Shown: positions 12,066 through 24,740, counted from the stretch's first letter. The stretch is 64,000 nt of DNA from Cedecea neteri (GCF_000758325.1 NZ_CP009459.1:1860001-1924000); one strand, 5' to 3'. Numbers and translations are program-made. Notes: generated by a model not told the origin, from the sequence alone.

Positions 12066-12098
12066 TGGGAATTTGTGGGTTAAAGTGGTGAAATGGGT
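12066..12098 (+). promoter_or_regulatory. MraZ operator repeats
   Basis: TGGGA (12066), TGGGT (12076) and TGGTG (12086) recur every 10 bases, with a further TGGGT at 12094. MraZ is known to bind such direct repeats in its own leader and to repress the dcw operon. The third repeat deviates from TGGG, which the nearby fourth copy may compensate. Confidence 0.8.
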
Positions 12099-12118
12099 CA
12101 TTAAAGGGTGAGGCTGGC

Positions 12119-12577
12119 ATGTTCCGTGGGGCAACGTTAGTCAATCTCGACAGCAAGGGGCGGCTTGCCGTACCTACCCGTTACAGGGAAAAGCTGATCG
12201 AAACCTCAGAAGGTCAGATGGTTTGTACCATCGACATCCATCACCCCTGCCTGCTGCTTTATACCGTTCCTGAGTGGGAAATCATTGAACAAAAGCTTGC
12301 CCGTCTGTCGAGCATGAACCCCGCAGAACGCCGCGTACAGCGTCTGTTATTAGGGCATGCCAGTGAATGTCAGATGGATAACGCCGGGCGATTGCTGCTG
12401 GCGCCCGTTTTACGGCAGCACGCCGGGCTTACCAAAGAAGTTATGCTGGTCGGCCAGTTCAATAAGTTTGAGCTGTGGGATGAAGCGACCTGGCATCAAC
12501 AGGTCAAGGAAGATATCGACGCTGAGCAGGGTTCGACAAACACCTTGTCGGATCGTCTGCAGGACTTGTCACTTTAG
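12119..12577 (+). CDS. mraZ: Transcriptional regulator MraZ
   Basis: A 152-residue protein of two AbrB/SpoVT-like double-psi barrels forming a ring-shaped oligomer that binds the TGGGA-type repeats just upstream and represses the cluster. Each half carries a [13 protein letters not shown]-like motif ([15 protein letters not shown] in the second half), characteristic of the family. It is the first gene of the division/wall operon; rsmH begins 3 bases after the stop. Confidence 0.96.
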   Translation: MFRGATLVNLDSKGRLAVPTRYREKLIETSEGQMVCTIDIHHPCLLLYTVPEWEIIEQKLARLSSMNPAERRVQRLLLGHASECQMDNAGRLLLAPVLRQHAGLTKEVMLVGQFNKFELWDEATWHQQVKEDIDAEQGSTNTLSDRLQDLSL

Positions 12578-12579
12578 AA

Positions 12580-13521
12580 ATGATGGAAAATTTTAAACAC
12601 ACTACGGTGCTGCTGGACGAGGCCGTAAATGGCCTGAATATTCGTCCCGACGGCATCTACATTGATGGCACTTTTGGTCGCGGTGGCCATTCACGCCTGA
12701 TTCTGTCCCAGCTCGGTGAGCAAGGACGGCTGCTGGCGATCGACCGCGATCCGCAGGCGATTGCTGCGGCTGCCGCTATCGATGACCCACGCTTCTCCAT
12801 CATTCATGGCCCATTCTCTGCGCTTGCAGATTACGCACGTGAGCGCGAACTGGACGGCAAGATCGACGGCATTTTGCTGGATCTCGGCGTCTCTTCTCCT
12901 CAACTGGATGATGCAGAACGTGGTTTCTCGTTTATGCGTGATGGGCCGCTGGATATGCGTATGGACCCAACGCGAGGTCAATCCGCTGCCCAATGGCTGA
13001 TGACGGCGGAAGAAGCCGATATTGCCTGGGTTATTAAAACCTTTGGTGAAGAACGTTTTGGTAAGCGCATTGCACGCGCCATCGTGGAGCGTAACCGCGA
13101 AGAGCCGATGACGCGTACCAAAGAGCTGGCGGCCGTCGTCTCTGCCGCTATGCCGGTTAAAGATAAATTCAAACACCCGGCAACCCGAACGTTTCAGGCC
13201 ATCCGGATCTGGATCAACAGCGAGCTGGATGAAATTGAAAAAGCGCTGAATGGCTCGCTGGAGGCGTTATCTCCCGGCGGTCGGTTATCGATCATCAGCT
13301 TCCATTCTCTGGAAGATCGCATTGTTAAACGCTTCATGCGTGAAAACAGCCGGGGGCCACAGGTCCCAGCTGGTTTACCGATGACGGAAGCACAATTGAA
13401 TAAGCTGGGCGGTCGCCAGTTGAAGGCGCTAGGTAAGCTGATGCCAGGTGAAGAAGAAGTGGCGGAAAATCCACGCGCCCGTAGTTCTGTTTTGCGTATT
13501 GCGGAGAGGACTAACGCATGA
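12580..13521 (+). CDS. rsmH: 16S rRNA (cytosine-1402-N4)-methyltransferase
   Basis: A 313-residue S-adenosylmethionine methyltransferase (MraW) that makes N4-methylcytidine at 16S rRNA position 1402 in the ribosomal P site. The SAM-binding region [11 protein letters not shown] lies at residues 28-38; other conserved stretches are [14 protein letters not shown] and [15 protein letters not shown]. The length is as in E. coli. It starts [15 protein letters not shown]; either of two adjacent ATGs is possible. The stop overlaps the ftsL start by 4 bases (ATGA). Confidence 0.96.
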   Translation: MMENFKHTTVLLDEAVNGLNIRPDGIYIDGTFGRGGHSRLILSQLGEQGRLLAIDRDPQAIAAAAAIDDPRFSIIHGPFSALADYARERELDGKIDGILLDLGVSSPQLDDAERGFSFMRDGPLDMRMDPTRGQSAAQWLMTAEEADIAWVIKTFGEERFGKRIARAIVERNREEPMTRTKELAAVVSAAMPVKDKFKHPATRTFQAIRIWINSELDEIEKALNGSLEALSPGGRLSIISFHSLEDRIVKRFMRENSRGPQVPAGLPMTEAQLNKLGGRQLKALGKLMPGEEEVAENPRARSSVLRIAERTNA

Positions 13522-13880
13522 TCAATCGGGTGACAGAAACCCTCAGCAGAGTGACGCAGCTCGGCAGCAACGAGCGACATGCGTTGCCTGCCGTGATTGG
13601 TGGCGATCTTCTGCGCCATGGGAAACTGGCACTTTGCTTGTTCGTTGCCATTATCGTGACCGCGGTTTCCGTGGTCACAACGGCGCACCATACCCGTCTG
13701 CTTACCGCACAGCGTGAGCAGATGGTACTCGAACGTGATGCGCTGGATATTGAATGGCGCAACCTGATTCTTGAAGAAAACGCGCTCGGCGATCATAGCC
13801 GGGTAGAAAGGATCGCGACGGAGAAGCTGCAACTGCAGCATGTCGATCCTTCACAGGAAAACATCGTAGTTCAGCAATAA
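13518..13880 (+). CDS. ftsL: Cell division protein FtsL
   Basis: A 120-residue bitopic membrane protein: about 37 cytoplasmic residues, one membrane segment ([17 protein letters not shown], about 38-57), then a periplasmic leucine-zipper-like coiled coil ([20 protein letters not shown]). It forms the FtsQLB complex that passes the signal to activate FtsWI at the septum. The E. coli protein is 121 residues. It lies in the dcw cluster between rsmH (4-base overlap) and ftsI. Confidence 0.96.
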   Translation: MINRVTETLSRVTQLGSNERHALPAVIGGDLLRHGKLALCLFVAIIVTAVSVVTTAHHTRLLTAQREQMVLERDALDIEWRNLILEENALGDHSRVERIATEKLQLQHVDPSQENIVVQQ

Positions 13881-13895
13881 GGAATCGTGCGGCAG

Positions 13896-15662
13896 ATGAG
13901 AGCAGCGGCAAAAACGCTTAAACCAAAACGTCAGGAAGAACAGGCCAACTTTGTGAGTTGGCGTTTTGCGTTGCTCTGCGGTTGCATTCTGTTGGCGCTG
14001 GCTTTCCTTCTGGGCCGTGTCGCCTGGCTGCAAATCATTAATCCGGACATGCTGGTACGTCAGGGTGACATGCGTTCACTGCGCGTACAGGAGGTCTCTA
14101 CCTCCCGCGGCATGATAAGCGATCGCGCGGGACGCCCTCTTGCAGTTAGCGTGCCGGTAAATGCCGTTTGGGCTGACCCGAAAGAATTGCATGATGCTGG
14201 CGGAGTGACGCTGGATAACCGCTGGAAGGCGCTGGCAGATGCACTAAAAATTCCTCTCGACCAGCTTTCATCTCGCGTGAACAGTAATCCCAATGGGCGG
14301 TTTATTTATCTCGCGCGTCAGGTTAACCCGGATATTGGCGATTACATCAAAAAGCTTAAGCTTCCGGGAATTCACCTGCGGCAGGAGTCTCGTCGCTACT
14401 ATCCATCCGGCGAAGTGACCGCTCACCTCATCGGCTTCACCAACGTGGACAGCGAAGGGATCGAGGGGGTGGAAAAAAGCTTTGATAAATGGCTCACCGG
14501 TCAGCCTGGCGAGCGCATTGTGCGTAAAGATCGCTACGGGCGCGTTATCGAAGACATTTCCTCTACCGACAGCCAGGCCGCCCATAACCTGGCTTTGAGC
14601 ATTGATGAACGCCTGCAGGCGCTGGTTTACCGTGAACTGAATAACGCCGTTGCCTTCAACAAAGCCGAATCGGGCAGCGCTGTTTTGGTTGATGTGAACA
14701 CTGGTGAAGTCCTGGCGATGGCGAACAGCCCGTCCTACAACCCGAATAATCTGACCGGCACGGCAAAAGACGTAATGCGTAACCGTACCATCACCGACGT
14801 CTTCGAACCGGGTTCCACCGTTAAGCCAATGGTGGTGATGACCGCGCTGCAGCGGGGTGTGGTGAATGAAAATACCGTACTGAATACGATTCCGTACCGC
14901 ATTAATGGTCATGAGATCAAAGATGTGGCGCGGTACAGCGAATTGACCCTTACCGGGGTATTACAGAAGTCGAGTAACGTCGGTGTTTCTAAGCTGGCGT
15001 TAGCGATGCCCTCCTCAGCGTTGGTAGATACTTACTCACGTTTTGGACTGGGAAAAGCGACCAATTTGGGGTTGGTCGGGGAACGCAGTGGCTTATATCC
15101 TCAAAAACAACGGTGGTCTGACATAGAGAGGGCCACCTTCTCTTTCGGCTATGGGCTAATGGTAACCCCGTTACAGTTAGCGCGAGTCTACGCAACGATC
15201 GGCAGCTACGGCATTTATCGGCCGCTGTCGATAACCAAAGTTGACCCGCCGGTTCCCGGCGAGCGTATCTTTGCTGAATCAACCGTCCGCACCGTGGTGC
15301 ACATGATGGAAAGCGTGGCGCTGCCCGGCGGCGGCGGCGTGAAGGCGGCCATTAAGGGCTACCGTATTGCGATTAAAACCGGTACTGCGAAAAAAGTCGG
15401 GCCGGACGGTAAGTACATCAACAAATACATTGCTTACACCGCAGGCGTTGCGCCAGCCAGCCAGCCGCGATTTGCGCTGGTGGTGGTTATCAATGACCCG
15501 CAGGGCGGTAAGTATTACGGCGGTGCCGTATCTGCACCTGTGTTCGGTGCCATCATGGGCGGCGTACTGCGCACCATGAACATCGAGCCGGATGCGCTGG
15601 CAACCGGTGAGAAAAGCGAATTTGTAATTAATCAGAAAGAGGCATCAGGTGGCAGATCGTAA
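13896..15662 (+). CDS. ftsI: Septal peptidoglycan transpeptidase FtsI (PBP3)
   Basis: A 588-residue class B penicillin-binding protein that crosslinks septal peptidoglycan, paired with FtsW. It has a short cytoplasmic tail, one membrane segment ([22 protein letters not shown]), a pedestal domain, and a transpeptidase domain with the SXXK serine (GSTVK, Ser307), SSN (about 359-361) and KTGT (about 494-497) motifs. ATG at 13896 gives the E. coli length; a GTG three codons upstream (13887) sits closer to the AAGGA sequence and cannot be excluded. The 3' end overlaps murE by 14 bases. Confidence 0.95.
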   Translation: MRAAAKTLKPKRQEEQANFVSWRFALLCGCILLALAFLLGRVAWLQIINPDMLVRQGDMRSLRVQEVSTSRGMISDRAGRPLAVSVPVNAVWADPKELHDAGGVTLDNRWKALADALKIPLDQLSSRVNSNPNGRFIYLARQVNPDIGDYIKKLKLPGIHLRQESRRYYPSGEVTAHLIGFTNVDSEGIEGVEKSFDKWLTGQPGERIVRKDRYGRVIEDISSTDSQAAHNLALSIDERLQALVYRELNNAVAFNKAESGSAVLVDVNTGEVLAMANSPSYNPNNLTGTAKDVMRNRTITDVFEPGSTVKPMVVMTALQRGVVNENTVLNTIPYRINGHEIKDVARYSELTLTGVLQKSSNVGVSKLALAMPSSALVDTYSRFGLGKATNLGLVGERSGLYPQKQRWSDIERATFSFGYGLMVTPLQLARVYATIGSYGIYRPLSITKVDPPVPGERIFAESTVRTVVHMMESVALPGGGGVKAAIKGYRIAIKTGTAKKVGPDGKYINKYIAYTAGVAPASQPRFALVVVINDPQGGKYYGGAVSAPVFGAIMGGVLRTMNIEPDALATGEKSEFVINQKEASGGRS

Positions 15663-17136
15663 TTTGAGCGACCTTCTTGCTCCGTGGGTAGCCGGGCTAC
15701 CTGCGAGAGCGCTGCGAGAGATGACACTCGACAGTCGCGTGGCGGCTGCGGGCGATCTTTTTGTGGCCGTGGTCGGTCATCAGGCGGACGGGCGTCGTTA
15801 TATCCCGCAGGCGATAGCACAGGGTGTGGCTGCCGTGATCGCAGAAGCGGACGGTGAAGCGGCGGATGGTGAAGTCCGCGAAATGCACGGCGTACCGGTC
15901 ATTTACCTGAGCCAACTGCATCAACGGCTGTCTGCGCTGGCTGGCCGTTTCTATCATCAGCCTTCTGAATCCTTACGTCTGGTTGGTGTCACCGGCACCA
16001 ACGGCAAAACGACAACGACTCAACTGCTGGCACAGTGGGCGCAGCTGTTGGGTGAAACCGGTGCCGTGATGGGGACCGTAGGCAATGGCCTGCTCGGGCA
16101 GGTTGTGCCGACAGAAAATACCACGGGCTCTGCGGTAGACGTGCAGCACGTGCTGGCGAGCCTGAAGACTCAAGGCGCAACCTTTGGCGCCATGGAAGTT
16201 TCATCTCATGGTTTGGTTCAGCACCGCGTGGCGGCTCTGAAGTTTGCTGCGTCGGTGTTTACCAATTTAAGCCGCGATCACCTTGATTATCACGGTGACA
16301 TGGCGAATTACGAAGCCGCTAAGTGGCTGTTGTTTTCCGAGCATGACTGCGGTCAGGCGATCATCAACGCCGATGACGAAGTGGGTCACCGCTGGCTGGC
16401 GCGCCTGCCGGATGCCGTAGCGGTCACCATGGAAAATAACCTTGAGCCGGGGGGGCATGGGCGCTGGCTGAAAGCTGATGAAGTGGTTTATCACGATGGT
16501 GGGGCGACGATTCGCTTCAGCTCATCGTGGGGCAATGGCGAAATTGAAAGCCGGCTGATGGGCGCGTTTAACGTCAGTAACCTGCTGTTGGCTTTAGCCA
16601 CGCTGCTGGCGCTGGGTTATCCGCTCGAAGCATTAATTGAAACTGGCTCACGTCTGCAACCTGTTTGTGGGCGAATGGAAGTGTTCAGCTCTGCCGGCAA
16701 ACCGACCGTGGTTGTGGATTATGCCCACACGCCGGATGCGCTTGAAAAAGCGCTACAGGCAGCTCGCCTGCACTGTTCCGGCAAACTGTGGTGTGTATTC
16801 GGCTGCGGCGGCGACCGCGATAAAGGTAAGCGGCCAATTATGGGCGGTATTGCCGAGCAATATGCCGATGTGGTGGTGGTGACCGACGACAACCCACGCA
16901 CTGAAGAACCGAAGGCCATTGTCGACGATATCCTGACCGGTATGCTGGATGCTGGCCGCGCGCACGTTGTACTGGGCCGCGCAGAAGCGGTGACCAACGC
17001 GATTATGCAGGCCAAAGAAAATGATGTGGTTCTGCTGGCGGGTAAAGGCCACGAGGACTATCAGATTGTTGGCAACCGTCGTCTGGATTACTCCGACCGC
17101 GTCACCGCAGCGCGTCTGCTAGGAGTTGTGGCATGA
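15649..17136 (+). CDS. murE: UDP-MurNAc-tripeptide synthetase (meso-DAP adding)
   Basis: A 495-residue Mur ligase that adds meso-diaminopimelate to UDP-MurNAc-L-Ala-D-Glu using ATP. The P-loop [12 protein letters not shown] lies near residue 110; the DNPRTEEP motif that selects diaminopimelate is near residue 413. It uses a GTG start lying inside the last codons of ftsI, as in E. coli, so its translation is probably coupled. The murF ATG overlaps its stop by 4 bases. Confidence 0.96.
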   Translation: MADRNLSDLLAPWVAGLPARALREMTLDSRVAAAGDLFVAVVGHQADGRRYIPQAIAQGVAAVIAEADGEAADGEVREMHGVPVIYLSQLHQRLSALAGRFYHQPSESLRLVGVTGTNGKTTTTQLLAQWAQLLGETGAVMGTVGNGLLGQVVPTENTTGSAVDVQHVLASLKTQGATFGAMEVSSHGLVQHRVAALKFAASVFTNLSRDHLDYHGDMANYEAAKWLLFSEHDCGQAIINADDEVGHRWLARLPDAVAVTMENNLEPGGHGRWLKADEVVYHDGGATIRFSSSWGNGEIESRLMGAFNVSNLLLALATLLALGYPLEALIETGSRLQPVCGRMEVFSSAGKPTVVVDYAHTPDALEKALQAARLHCSGKLWCVFGCGGDRDKGKRPIMGGIAEQYADVVVVTDDNPRTEEPKAIVDDILTGMLDAGRAHVVLGRAEAVTNAIMQAKENDVVLLAGKGHEDYQIVGNRRLDYSDRVTAARLLGVVA

Positions 17137-18491
17137 TTCGCGTCTCCCTGAAGCAACTGGCATCCATTCTTAATGGGCAGCTACATGGCGCAGACGCGGA
17201 CATTATTGATGTCACAACGGATACCCGTAAGCTGACAGCTGGCTGTCTGTTTGTTGCGCTGAAAGGCGAACGTTTTGATGCCCATGACTTTGCCGCCGAT
17301 GCGGTGAAAGGCGGGGCAGGCGCGTTACTGGTTAGCCGCAAGCTTGATATTGATGTTCCCCAATTGGTTGTGGCCGATACCCGCCTTGCATTTGGCGAAC
17401 TAGGCGCGTGGGTTCGCCAGCAGGTGCCTACTCGCGTTGTGGCGCTAACCGGCTCTTCCGGCAAAACCTCCGTGAAGGAAATGGCGGCATCTATTCTGCG
17501 CCAGTGCGGCAACACGCTTTATACCGCTGGCAACCTGAATAACGATATTGGCGTGCCAATGACGCTGCTGCGCCTGACGCCGGAATACGATTATGCCGTT
17601 ATCGAACTGGGTGCAAATCACCAGGGCGAAATTGCCTGGACCGTAGGTTTGACACGGCCAGAAGCTGCGCTGGTGAATAACCTGGCGGCCGCGCATCTTG
17701 AAGGGTTTGGTTCCCTGGCCGGTGTGGCGAAAGCCAAAGGCGAGATCTTTACCGGCCTCGCGGCAAACGGCACGGCGATCCTTAACGCAGATAACAACGA
17801 CTGGCTGAACTGGCAGGCGATCATTGGCGATCGCAAAACCTGGCGGTTCTCGCCCAACGCGGCAGGAAGCGATTTCACCGCGACGAATATCCATATTACC
17901 TCCCACGGTACCGAATTCACTCTGCATACGCCTCAAGGCGATGTTGATGTCGTGCTGCCGTTGCCGGGTCGTCACAATATTGCTAACTCGCTGGCGGCTA
18001 CCGCATTAGCGATGGCCGTTGGCGCGCCGCTCGAAGCCGTAAAAGCAGGGCTTGCTGAGCTTAAAGCCGTACCGGGCCGCCTTTTCCCTATCCAGCTTGC
18101 AGAGAATCAGCTGCTGCTGGACGACAGCTACAACGCTAACGTGGGTTCAATGACCGCGGCGGCGCAGGTTCTGTCAGAAATGCCGGGTTACCGCGTGATG
18201 GTCGTTGGCGACATGGGCGAGCTGGGTGATGAAGCTGAAGCCTGCCATCGTCAGGTGGGGGAAGCGGCAAAAGCTGCAGGTATTGACCGTGTTTTGAGCG
18301 TCGGCGTGTTAAGCAAGACGCTGAGTGACGCATCAGAAGTTGGTGAACATTTTGCCGATAAACAGGCCGTGGTCGCGCGTTTGAAAGCGCTTATCGCGGA
18401 ACATTCAATTTTAACCATTTTGGTGAAAGGTTCACGTAGTGCGGCCATGGAAGAGGTGGTTCGCGCATTACAGGAGAAACAAGCATGCTAG
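17133..18491 (+). CDS. murF: UDP-MurNAc-tripeptide:D-Ala-D-Ala ligase
   Basis: A 452-residue cytoplasmic Mur ligase that completes the UDP-MurNAc-pentapeptide by adding D-Ala-D-Ala made by Ddl. ATP-binding loop [13 protein letters not shown] is near residue 105; the C-terminal Mur ligase domain carries [11 protein letters not shown]. It overlaps murE (4 bases) and mraY (7 bases), which favours coupled translation. The length equals that of E. coli MurF. Confidence 0.96.
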   Translation: MIRVSLKQLASILNGQLHGADADIIDVTTDTRKLTAGCLFVALKGERFDAHDFAADAVKGGAGALLVSRKLDIDVPQLVVADTRLAFGELGAWVRQQVPTRVVALTGSSGKTSVKEMAASILRQCGNTLYTAGNLNNDIGVPMTLLRLTPEYDYAVIELGANHQGEIAWTVGLTRPEAALVNNLAAAHLEGFGSLAGVAKAKGEIFTGLAANGTAILNADNNDWLNWQAIIGDRKTWRFSPNAAGSDFTATNIHITSHGTEFTLHTPQGDVDVVLPLPGRHNIANSLAATALAMAVGAPLEAVKAGLAELKAVPGRLFPIQLAENQLLLDDSYNANVGSMTAAAQVLSEMPGYRVMVVGDMGELGDEAEACHRQVGEAAKAAGIDRVLSVGVLSKTLSDASEVGEHFADKQAVVARLKALIAEHSILTILVKGSRSAAMEEVVRALQEKQAC

Positions 18492-19567
18492 TTTGGCTGG
18501 CCGAACATTTGGTCAAATATTATTCCGGCTTTAACGTCTTTTCCTATCTGACGTTTCGCGCCATCGTCAGCCTGCTGACCGCTCTGTTTATCTCCCTGTG
18601 GATGGGCCCGCGGATGATCGCGCGTTTACAGCAACTCTCCTTCGGACAGGTTGTGCGTAACGATGGCCCGGAGTCGCACTTTAGCAAGAAAGGAACGCCA
18701 ACCATGGGCGGGATCATGATCCTGACCGCCATTGTGGTGTCCGTGCTGATGTGGGCTTATCCCTCTAACCCTTACGTCTGGTGCGTGCTGTTCGTGCTGA
18801 TAGGCTTCGGCATCGTTGGCTTTGTCGATGACTATCGCAAGGTGGTTCGTAAGGACACCAAAGGTCTGATTGCTCGCTGGAAATACTTCTGGATGTCGGT
18901 GATTGCGCTGGTTGTTGCTTTCACTATGTACGCCGCTGGAAAAGGGACGCCTGCAACCGAACTGGTTGTGCCGTTCTTCAAGGATGTGATGCCACAGCTT
19001 GGCCTGTTCTACGTGCTGCTTGCGTACTTCGTTATTGTCGGTACCGGTAATGCGGTCAACCTGACCGATGGCCTTGATGGCCTGGCGATTATGCCGACCG
19101 TGTTTGTTGCCGCTGGTTTTGCACTGGTGGCATGGGCGACAGGGAACATGAACTTTGCGGGCTACCTGCACATTCCTTACCTGCGCCATGCGGGTGAACT
19201 GGTCATCGTCTGTACGGCGATTGTCGGCGCAGGCCTGGGCTTCCTGTGGTTCAACACTTACCCGGCTCAGGTCTTCATGGGCGACGTTGGCTCGTTGGCT
19301 CTTGGCGGGGCTCTGGGGACTATCGCAGTGCTACTGCGTCAGGAGTTCCTGCTGGTGATTATGGGGGGCGTGTTTGTCGTTGAAACGCTATCGGTGATCC
19401 TGCAGGTGGGCTCATTCAAGCTCAGAGGGCAGCGTATCTTCCGTATGGCGCCCATTCACCATCACTATGAATTGAAAGGCTGGCCGGAGCCGCGCGTGAT
19501 TGTGCGCTTCTGGATTATTTCGCTGATGCTGGTGCTGATTGGCCTGGCTACGCTGAAGGTTCGCTAA
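18485..19567 (+). CDS. mraY: Phospho-MurNAc-pentapeptide transferase
   Basis: A 360-residue integral membrane enzyme (about ten membrane segments) that transfers phospho-MurNAc-pentapeptide to undecaprenyl phosphate, forming lipid I. The family's aspartate motifs are visible: [17 protein letters not shown] and [10 protein letters not shown], plus the [11 protein letters not shown] loop. It lies between murF and murD; the stop is 2 bases before the murD ATG. Confidence 0.97.
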   Translation: MLVWLAEHLVKYYSGFNVFSYLTFRAIVSLLTALFISLWMGPRMIARLQQLSFGQVVRNDGPESHFSKKGTPTMGGIMILTAIVVSVLMWAYPSNPYVWCVLFVLIGFGIVGFVDDYRKVVRKDTKGLIARWKYFWMSVIALVVAFTMYAAGKGTPATELVVPFFKDVMPQLGLFYVLLAYFVIVGTGNAVNLTDGLDGLAIMPTVFVAAGFALVAWATGNMNFAGYLHIPYLRHAGELVIVCTAIVGAGLGFLWFNTYPAQVFMGDVGSLALGGALGTIAVLLRQEFLLVIMGGVFVVETLSVILQVGSFKLRGQRIFRMAPIHHHYELKGWPEPRVIVRFWIISLMLVLIGLATLKVR

Positions 19568-19569
19568 AC

Positions 19570-20886
19570 ATGGCAGATTACCAGGGTAAAAACGTTGTCA
19601 TCATTGGACTGGGCCTGACGGGCCTGTCCTGCGTGGATTTCTTTATTGCGCGCGGCATTACGCCACGCGTAATGGATTCCCGTATCTCCCCTCCTGGTCT
19701 TGATAAGTTGCCTGAGAACGTTGATCGCCATACCGGTTCGCTGAATGAGGACTGGTTGCTGGCGGCGGATTTAATTATTGCCAGTCCTGGCGTGGCGCTT
19801 GCTACTCCAGCCTTGAGCGCGGCGGTTGATGCCGGGGTTGAGGTCATTGGTGATATTGAGCTGTTTTGCCGTGAGGCCCAGGCTCCGATTGTCGCGATTA
19901 CCGGCTCCAACGGGAAAAGTACCGTAACCACCCTGGTGGGAGAGATGGCGAAAGCCGCTGGTGTGAATGTGGGCGTTGGCGGAAATATTGGTCTACCGGC
20001 GCTGATGCTGCTGGACAAAGGCTGTGAGCTTTATGTTCTTGAGCTATCGAGCTTCCAGTTGGAAACTACCCATAGTTTGAAAGCGGCGGCGGCGACCGTT
20101 CTGAACGTGACTGAAGATCATATGGATCGCTATCCGTTTGGGATGCAGCAGTATCGTGCGGCAAAACTGAGTATTTATGAAAATGCCAAAGTTTGCGTGG
20201 TCAACGCAGATGACGCGCTGACGATGCCGGTACGCGGCGCGGACGAGCGCTGTATCAGTTTCGGTGTGGATGTCGGCGATTATCATCTTAATCGCCAGCA
20301 GGGTGACACCTGGCTGCGGGTGAAGGGGGAGAAAATCCTCAACACCAAAGAAATGAAACTGGTTGGGCAGCATAACTACACCAACGCGCTGGCTGCGCTG
20401 GCGCTGGCGGATGCGGTGAATCTGCCTCGTTCCAGCAGCCTGAAAGCGTTGACCACCTATACTGGCCTGGCTCATCGCTTCCAACTGGCCTGGGAACGTA
20501 ATGGCGTTCGCTGGATTAACGACTCTAAAGCCACCAACGTCGGCAGTACTGAAGCCGCGCTAAATGGCCTGCATGTGGAAGGGACGCTGCATTTGCTGTT
20601 AGGCGGCGACGGCAAGTCTGCCGACTTCTCACCTTTAGCTCGCTATCTGCAAGGTGATCGCGTTCGCCTGTACTGCTTTGGTCGCGACGGTGCTGAACTG
20701 GCTGAGTTACGCCCGGATATTGCCGAGCAGACAGAAACCATGGAACAGGCGATGAAGCTGGCCGCGGGCCGAGTGGAATCTGGCGATATGGTACTGCTCT
20801 CTCCAGCCTGTGCCAGCCTCGATCAGTTTAAAAACTTTGAACAGCGCGGTGACATGTTTACTCAATTAGCGAAGGAGCTAGGCTGA
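19570..20886 (+). CDS. murD: UDP-MurNAc-L-alanine:D-glutamate ligase
   Basis: A 438-residue Mur ligase that adds D-glutamate to UDP-MurNAc-L-Ala in the cytoplasm. It starts with a Rossmann-like UDP-binding region ([16 protein letters not shown]), has the ATP P-loop [14 protein letters not shown] near residue 110 and the C-terminal domain motif [15 protein letters not shown]. The stop overlaps the ftsW start by one base (TGATG). Confidence 0.97.
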   Translation: MADYQGKNVVIIGLGLTGLSCVDFFIARGITPRVMDSRISPPGLDKLPENVDRHTGSLNEDWLLAADLIIASPGVALATPALSAAVDAGVEVIGDIELFCREAQAPIVAITGSNGKSTVTTLVGEMAKAAGVNVGVGGNIGLPALMLLDKGCELYVLELSSFQLETTHSLKAAAATVLNVTEDHMDRYPFGMQQYRAAKLSIYENAKVCVVNADDALTMPVRGADERCISFGVDVGDYHLNRQQGDTWLRVKGEKILNTKEMKLVGQHNYTNALAALALADAVNLPRSSSLKALTTYTGLAHRFQLAWERNGVRWINDSKATNVGSTEAALNGLHVEGTLHLLLGGDGKSADFSPLARYLQGDRVRLYCFGRDGAELAELRPDIAEQTETMEQAMKLAAGRVESGDMVLLSPACASLDQFKNFEQRGDMFTQLAKELG

Positions 20887-22130
20887 TGCGTTTATCTCTC
20901 CCTCGCCTTCGCGTCCCCCGCATTCCAGGATTTGGTATCCTGGCCTGGGTCGCTTCGGCGTTAAAAGGGTGGGTAATGGGTTCCCGCGAGGCCGACGCCA
21001 ACAGCATGGTGCTGTATGACCGCACGCTGCTTTGGCTAACCTTAGGCCTGGCCGCGATCGGTTTTATTATGGTGACCTCGGCGTCGATGCCGGTAGGCCA
21101 GCGTCTGGCAAACGATCCGTTCCTGTTTGCCAAACGCGACGGGCTCTACATCATTGTTGCGTTTGTGCTGGCGATGGTGACGCTGCGTTTGCCGATGGAT
21201 TTCTGGCAGCGCCACAGTACGGCCATGCTGCTGGCTTCGATCGTGATGCTGCTGATTGTACTGGTCGTCGGTAGCTCGGTTAACGGGGCATCGCGCTGGA
21301 TTGCTTTCGGCCCGCTGCGTATTCAGCCCGCAGAGTTTTCCAAGCTGTCACTGTTCTGTTATCTCGCAAACTACCTTGTGCGCAAGGTGGATGAAGTTCG
21401 AAATAACCTGCGCGGCTTCCTGAAGCCAATGGGCGTAATTCTGGTGATGGCCGTCCTGCTGCTGGCCCAGCCAGACCTTGGTACCGTAGTTGTGCTGTTT
21501 GTCACTACGCTGGCAATGTTGTTCCTCGCGGGAGCAAAACTGTGGCAGTTTATCGCGATCATCGGGATGGGGATCTCGGCGGTTATCCTGTTGATCCTCG
21601 CTGAGCCTTACCGTATTCGCCGCGTAACGTCGTTCTGGAACCCGTGGGAAGATCCATTCGGCAGCGGCTACCAGTTAACGCAATCACTGATGGCTTTTGG
21701 GCGCGGTGAATTGTGGGGACAAGGGCTGGGGAACTCGGTGCAGAAGCTGGAATATCTGCCCGAAGCACACACTGACTTTATCTTCTCGATCATCGGTGAG
21801 GAGCTGGGATATATCGGTGTGGTGCTTGCACTTTTGATGGTATTCTTCGTCGCTTTTCGCGCGATGTCCATCGGCAAACGTGCGCTGGAATTGGATCAGC
21901 GTTTCTCCGGTTTCCTGGCATGTTCTATCGGGATCTGGTTTAGCTTCCAGGCGCTGGTTAACGTTGGTGCTGCGGCGGGGATGTTGCCCACTAAAGGCCT
22001 GACGCTGCCGCTTATCAGTTACGGCGGTTCCAGCCTGCTGATTATGTCCACGGCAATCATGCTGCTGTTGAGAATAGATTATGAAACGCGTCTGGCTAAG
22101 GCTCAGGCGTTTACACGGAGTGCCAAATGA
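20886..22130 (+). CDS. ftsW: Septal peptidoglycan polymerase FtsW
   Basis: A 414-residue SEDS-family glycosyltransferase with ten expected membrane segments; with FtsI it builds septal glycan strands from lipid II. Conserved SEDS stretches include [22 protein letters not shown]-like [10 protein letters not shown] and the late loop [19 protein letters not shown]. It sits between murD (1-base overlap) and murG (4-base overlap). The length equals that of E. coli FtsW. Confidence 0.97.
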   Translation: MRLSLPRLRVPRIPGFGILAWVASALKGWVMGSREADANSMVLYDRTLLWLTLGLAAIGFIMVTSASMPVGQRLANDPFLFAKRDGLYIIVAFVLAMVTLRLPMDFWQRHSTAMLLASIVMLLIVLVVGSSVNGASRWIAFGPLRIQPAEFSKLSLFCYLANYLVRKVDEVRNNLRGFLKPMGVILVMAVLLLAQPDLGTVVVLFVTTLAMLFLAGAKLWQFIAIIGMGISAVILLILAEPYRIRRVTSFWNPWEDPFGSGYQLTQSLMAFGRGELWGQGLGNSVQKLEYLPEAHTDFIFSIIGEELGYIGVVLALLMVFFVAFRAMSIGKRALELDQRFSGFLACSIGIWFSFQALVNVGAAAGMLPTKGLTLPLISYGGSSLLIMSTAIMLLLRIDYETRLAKAQAFTRSAK

Positions 22131-23194
22131 CGGGCAAAGCGAAGCGATTGATGGTGATGGCGGGTGGTACAGGTGGGCATGTTTTCCCAGGCCTGGCCGT
22201 TGCCCATCACCTTCAGGCGGAAGGGTGGGATATTCGCTGGCTTGGTACTGCGGACCGTATGGAAGCCGATCTGGTGCCGAAAAACGGGATTGAGATCGAC
22301 TTTATCCGTATTTCTGGCCTGCGCGGTAAGGGCCTAAAGGCCTTGTTGATGGCTCCTGTGCGTATTTTTAACGCGTGGCGCCAGGCTCGCGCCATCATGA
22401 AAGCGTGGAAGCCGGATGTAGTGCTGGGCATGGGCGGCTATGTTTCCGGGCCTGGTGGCCTGGCTGCGTGGTCTCTTGGCATTCCGGTTGTCTTGCATGA
22501 ACAGAACGGCATTGCCGGTCTGACGAATAAATGGTTGGCAAAGATCGCCACCAAGGTAATGCAAGCCTTTCCTGGCGCATTCCCTAAAGCGGACGTGGTT
22601 GGCAACCCGGTGCGGACAGATGTGCTTGCTTTACCGCTTCCGCAAGTGCGTTTTACCGGAAGAGAAGGCCCGGTTCGCGTGCTGGTTGTTGGTGGATCTC
22701 AGGGCGCTCGAGTGTTGAACCAAACCATGCCGCAGGCTGCTGGGCGTTTAGGTGAATCCGTGACTATCTGGCACCAAACCGGAAAGGGCGGCCAGGCAGT
22801 TGTGCAGCAGGCTTACGCTGAAGCAGGACAGCCTCAGCACAAGGTCACCGAGTTTATTGATGATATGGCAGCAGCCTACGAATGGGCTGATGTTGTGGTC
22901 TGTCGCTCCGGGGCATTAACCGTGAGTGAAATCGCGGCTGCAGGGTTACCAGCCTTGTTCGTTCCTTTCCAGCACAAAGATCGGCAGCAGTACTGGAATG
23001 CCCTGCCGCTTGAAAAGGCAGGCGCTGCGAAAATACTGGAGCAACCGCAGTTTACCGTGGATGCCGTTACCCGTACCCTGGCCGGGTGGGACAGAGCAAC
23101 GCTGCTGGCAATGGCCGAGCGAGCGCGAGCTGCCTCCATTCCTGATGCAACTGAACGTGTAGCAAACGAAGTCAGCGCCGCAGCGCGCGCGTAA
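22127..23194 (+). CDS. murG: Lipid II synthase MurG
   Basis: A 355-residue membrane-associated GT28 glycosyltransferase that adds GlcNAc from UDP-GlcNAc to lipid I to form lipid II. The N-terminal glycine-rich loop [16 protein letters not shown] is typical, as are [11 protein letters not shown] and [13 protein letters not shown]. The C-terminal donor site has [17 protein letters not shown]. It starts at ATG overlapping the ftsW stop; a gap of 70 bases follows before murC. Confidence 0.97.
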   Translation: MTGKAKRLMVMAGGTGGHVFPGLAVAHHLQAEGWDIRWLGTADRMEADLVPKNGIEIDFIRISGLRGKGLKALLMAPVRIFNAWRQARAIMKAWKPDVVLGMGGYVSGPGGLAAWSLGIPVVLHEQNGIAGLTNKWLAKIATKVMQAFPGAFPKADVVGNPVRTDVLALPLPQVRFTGREGPVRVLVVGGSQGARVLNQTMPQAAGRLGESVTIWHQTGKGGQAVVQQAYAEAGQPQHKVTEFIDDMAAAYEWADVVVCRSGALTVSEIAAAGLPALFVPFQHKDRQQYWNALPLEKAGAAKILEQPQFTVDAVTRTLAGWDRATLLAMAERARAASIPDATERVANEVSAAARA

Positions 23195-23264
23195 TACTTG
23201 TGGGTGGCAAATTGTCGCCCGTAAATTTGATGTAATGGCGGCATGCCGCTTGCAGGTTTAGAGA

Positions 23265-24740
23265 ATGAATACACAACAACTGGCGAAACTGCGTTCAATT
23301 GTGCCCGAGATGCGTCGCGTCCGGCACATTCACTTTGTTGGCATCGGCGGCGCCGGTATGGGCGGTATTGCTGAAGTATTGGCTAATGAAGGCTACCAGA
23401 TCAGCGGCTCCGATCTGGCACCGAACCCGGTCACGCAGCAGTTGTCGGCACTGGGTGCCACGATTTATTTCAACCATCGCCCGGAAAACGTGCGCGATGC
23501 AAGCGTGGTTGTTGTTTCTACGGCAATTTCTGCGGATAACCCGGAAATTGTTGCTGCCCATGAAGCACGTATTCCGGTCATCCGCCGTGCTGAAATGCTG
23601 GCTGAATTGATGCGTTTCCGTCACGGCATTGCGATTGCGGGGACGCATGGCAAAACCACGACAACGGCGATGGTATCGAGCATTTATGCCGAAGCGGGCC
23701 TGGACCCAACGTTTGTAAATGGTGGGCTGGTGAAAGCCGCAGGTGTCCATGCTCGTCTGGGCAACAGCCGCTACCTGATTGCAGAGGCTGACGAAAGCGA
23801 TGCTTCGTTCCTGCACCTGCAGCCGATGGTCTCAATTGTGACCAATATCGAAGCCGATCACATGGATACTTACCAGGGCGACTTCGAAAATTTAAAGCAG
23901 ACGTTTATTAATTTCCTGCACAACTTGCCGTTTTATGGACGTGCGGTGATGTGCGTAGACGATCCGGTGATTCGTGAGCTTCTGCCGCGCGTGGGCCGTC
24001 AAATCACCACATATGGCTTTAGCGACGATGCAGATGTCCGCGTTGAAAATTATCAGCAGAAAGGCGCTCAGGGCTTTTTCACCATCGTGCGCCAGGACAA
24101 GCCTGAGATGCATGTGGTGCTGAATGCACCTGGCCGTCACAACGCACTGAATGCAGCTGCCGCTGTTGCCGTTGCGACGGAAGAGGGTATCGAAGACGAT
24201 GCTATTTTGCGTGCGCTGGAAAGTTTCCAGGGGACGGGGCGTCGTTTCGATTTCCTGGGCGAATATCCGCTGGCGCCGGTAAATGGCAAAGCGGGCACCG
24301 CTATGCTGGTGGACGACTATGGCCACCACCCAACGGAAGTGGATGCCACCATTAAGGCAGCGCGCGCAGGCTGGCCAGATAAGAATCTGGTGATGATTTT
24401 CCAGCCGCACCGCTATACACGTACGCGTGATTTGTATGATGACTTTGCTGGAGTGCTGTCCCAGGTTGACTCCCTGGTGATGCTGGAGGTTTATCCCGCA
24501 GGTGAAGCACCTATCCCAGGAGCGGATAGCCGTTCTTTATGCCGCACTATTCGCGGCCGTGGCAAAGTTGATCCAATTTTGGTTTCCGATCACGCGGAAG
24601 TGGCGGAAATTTTAGCCCCTGTGTTGACGGGAAATGATTTGATCCTCGTTCAAGGTGCCGGGAATATCGGCAAAATCGCCCGAAACCTGGCTGAAATCAA
24701 ATTGCAGCCTCAAACTAAAGAGGAAGGGCGTCATGGCTGA
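23265..24740 (+). CDS. murC: UDP-MurNAc:L-alanine ligase
   Basis: A 491-residue Mur ligase catalysing the first amino acid addition, L-alanine onto UDP-MurNAc. The UDP-binding loop [17 protein letters not shown] is near residue 25, the ATP P-loop [12 protein letters not shown] near residue 125, and [16 protein letters not shown] near residue 345. The 3' end overlaps the ddlB start by 8 bases. The length equals that of E. coli MurC. Confidence 0.97.
   Translation: MNTQQLAKLRSIVPEMRRVRHIHFVGIGGAGMGGIAEVLANEGYQISGSDLAPNPVTQQLSALGATIYFNHRPENVRDASVVVVSTAISADNPEIVAAHEARIPVIRRAEMLAELMRFRHGIAIAGTHGKTTTTAMVSSIYAEAGLDPTFVNGGLVKAAGVHARLGNSRYLIAEADESDASFLHLQPMVSIVTNIEADHMDTYQGDFENLKQTFINFLHNLPFYGRAVMCVDDPVIRELLPRVGRQITTYGFSDDADVRVENYQQKGAQGFFTIVRQDKPEMHVVLNAPGRHNALNAAAAVAVATEEGIEDDAILRALESFQGTGRRFDFLGEYPLAPVNGKAGTAMLVDDYGHHPTEVDATIKAARAGWPDKNLVMIFQPHRYTRTRDLYDDFAGVLSQVDSLVMLEVYPAGEAPIPGADSRSLCRTIRGRGKVDPILVSDHAEVAEILAPVLTGNDLILVQGAGNIGKIARNLAEIKLQPQTKEEGRHG

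Noticed and set aside
11895-12083. A 62-codon ORF before mraZ
   Set aside because: It runs across the Pmra -35 and -10 boxes and into the MraZ operator, has no Shine-Dalgarno sequence, and the translation resembles no family I know.
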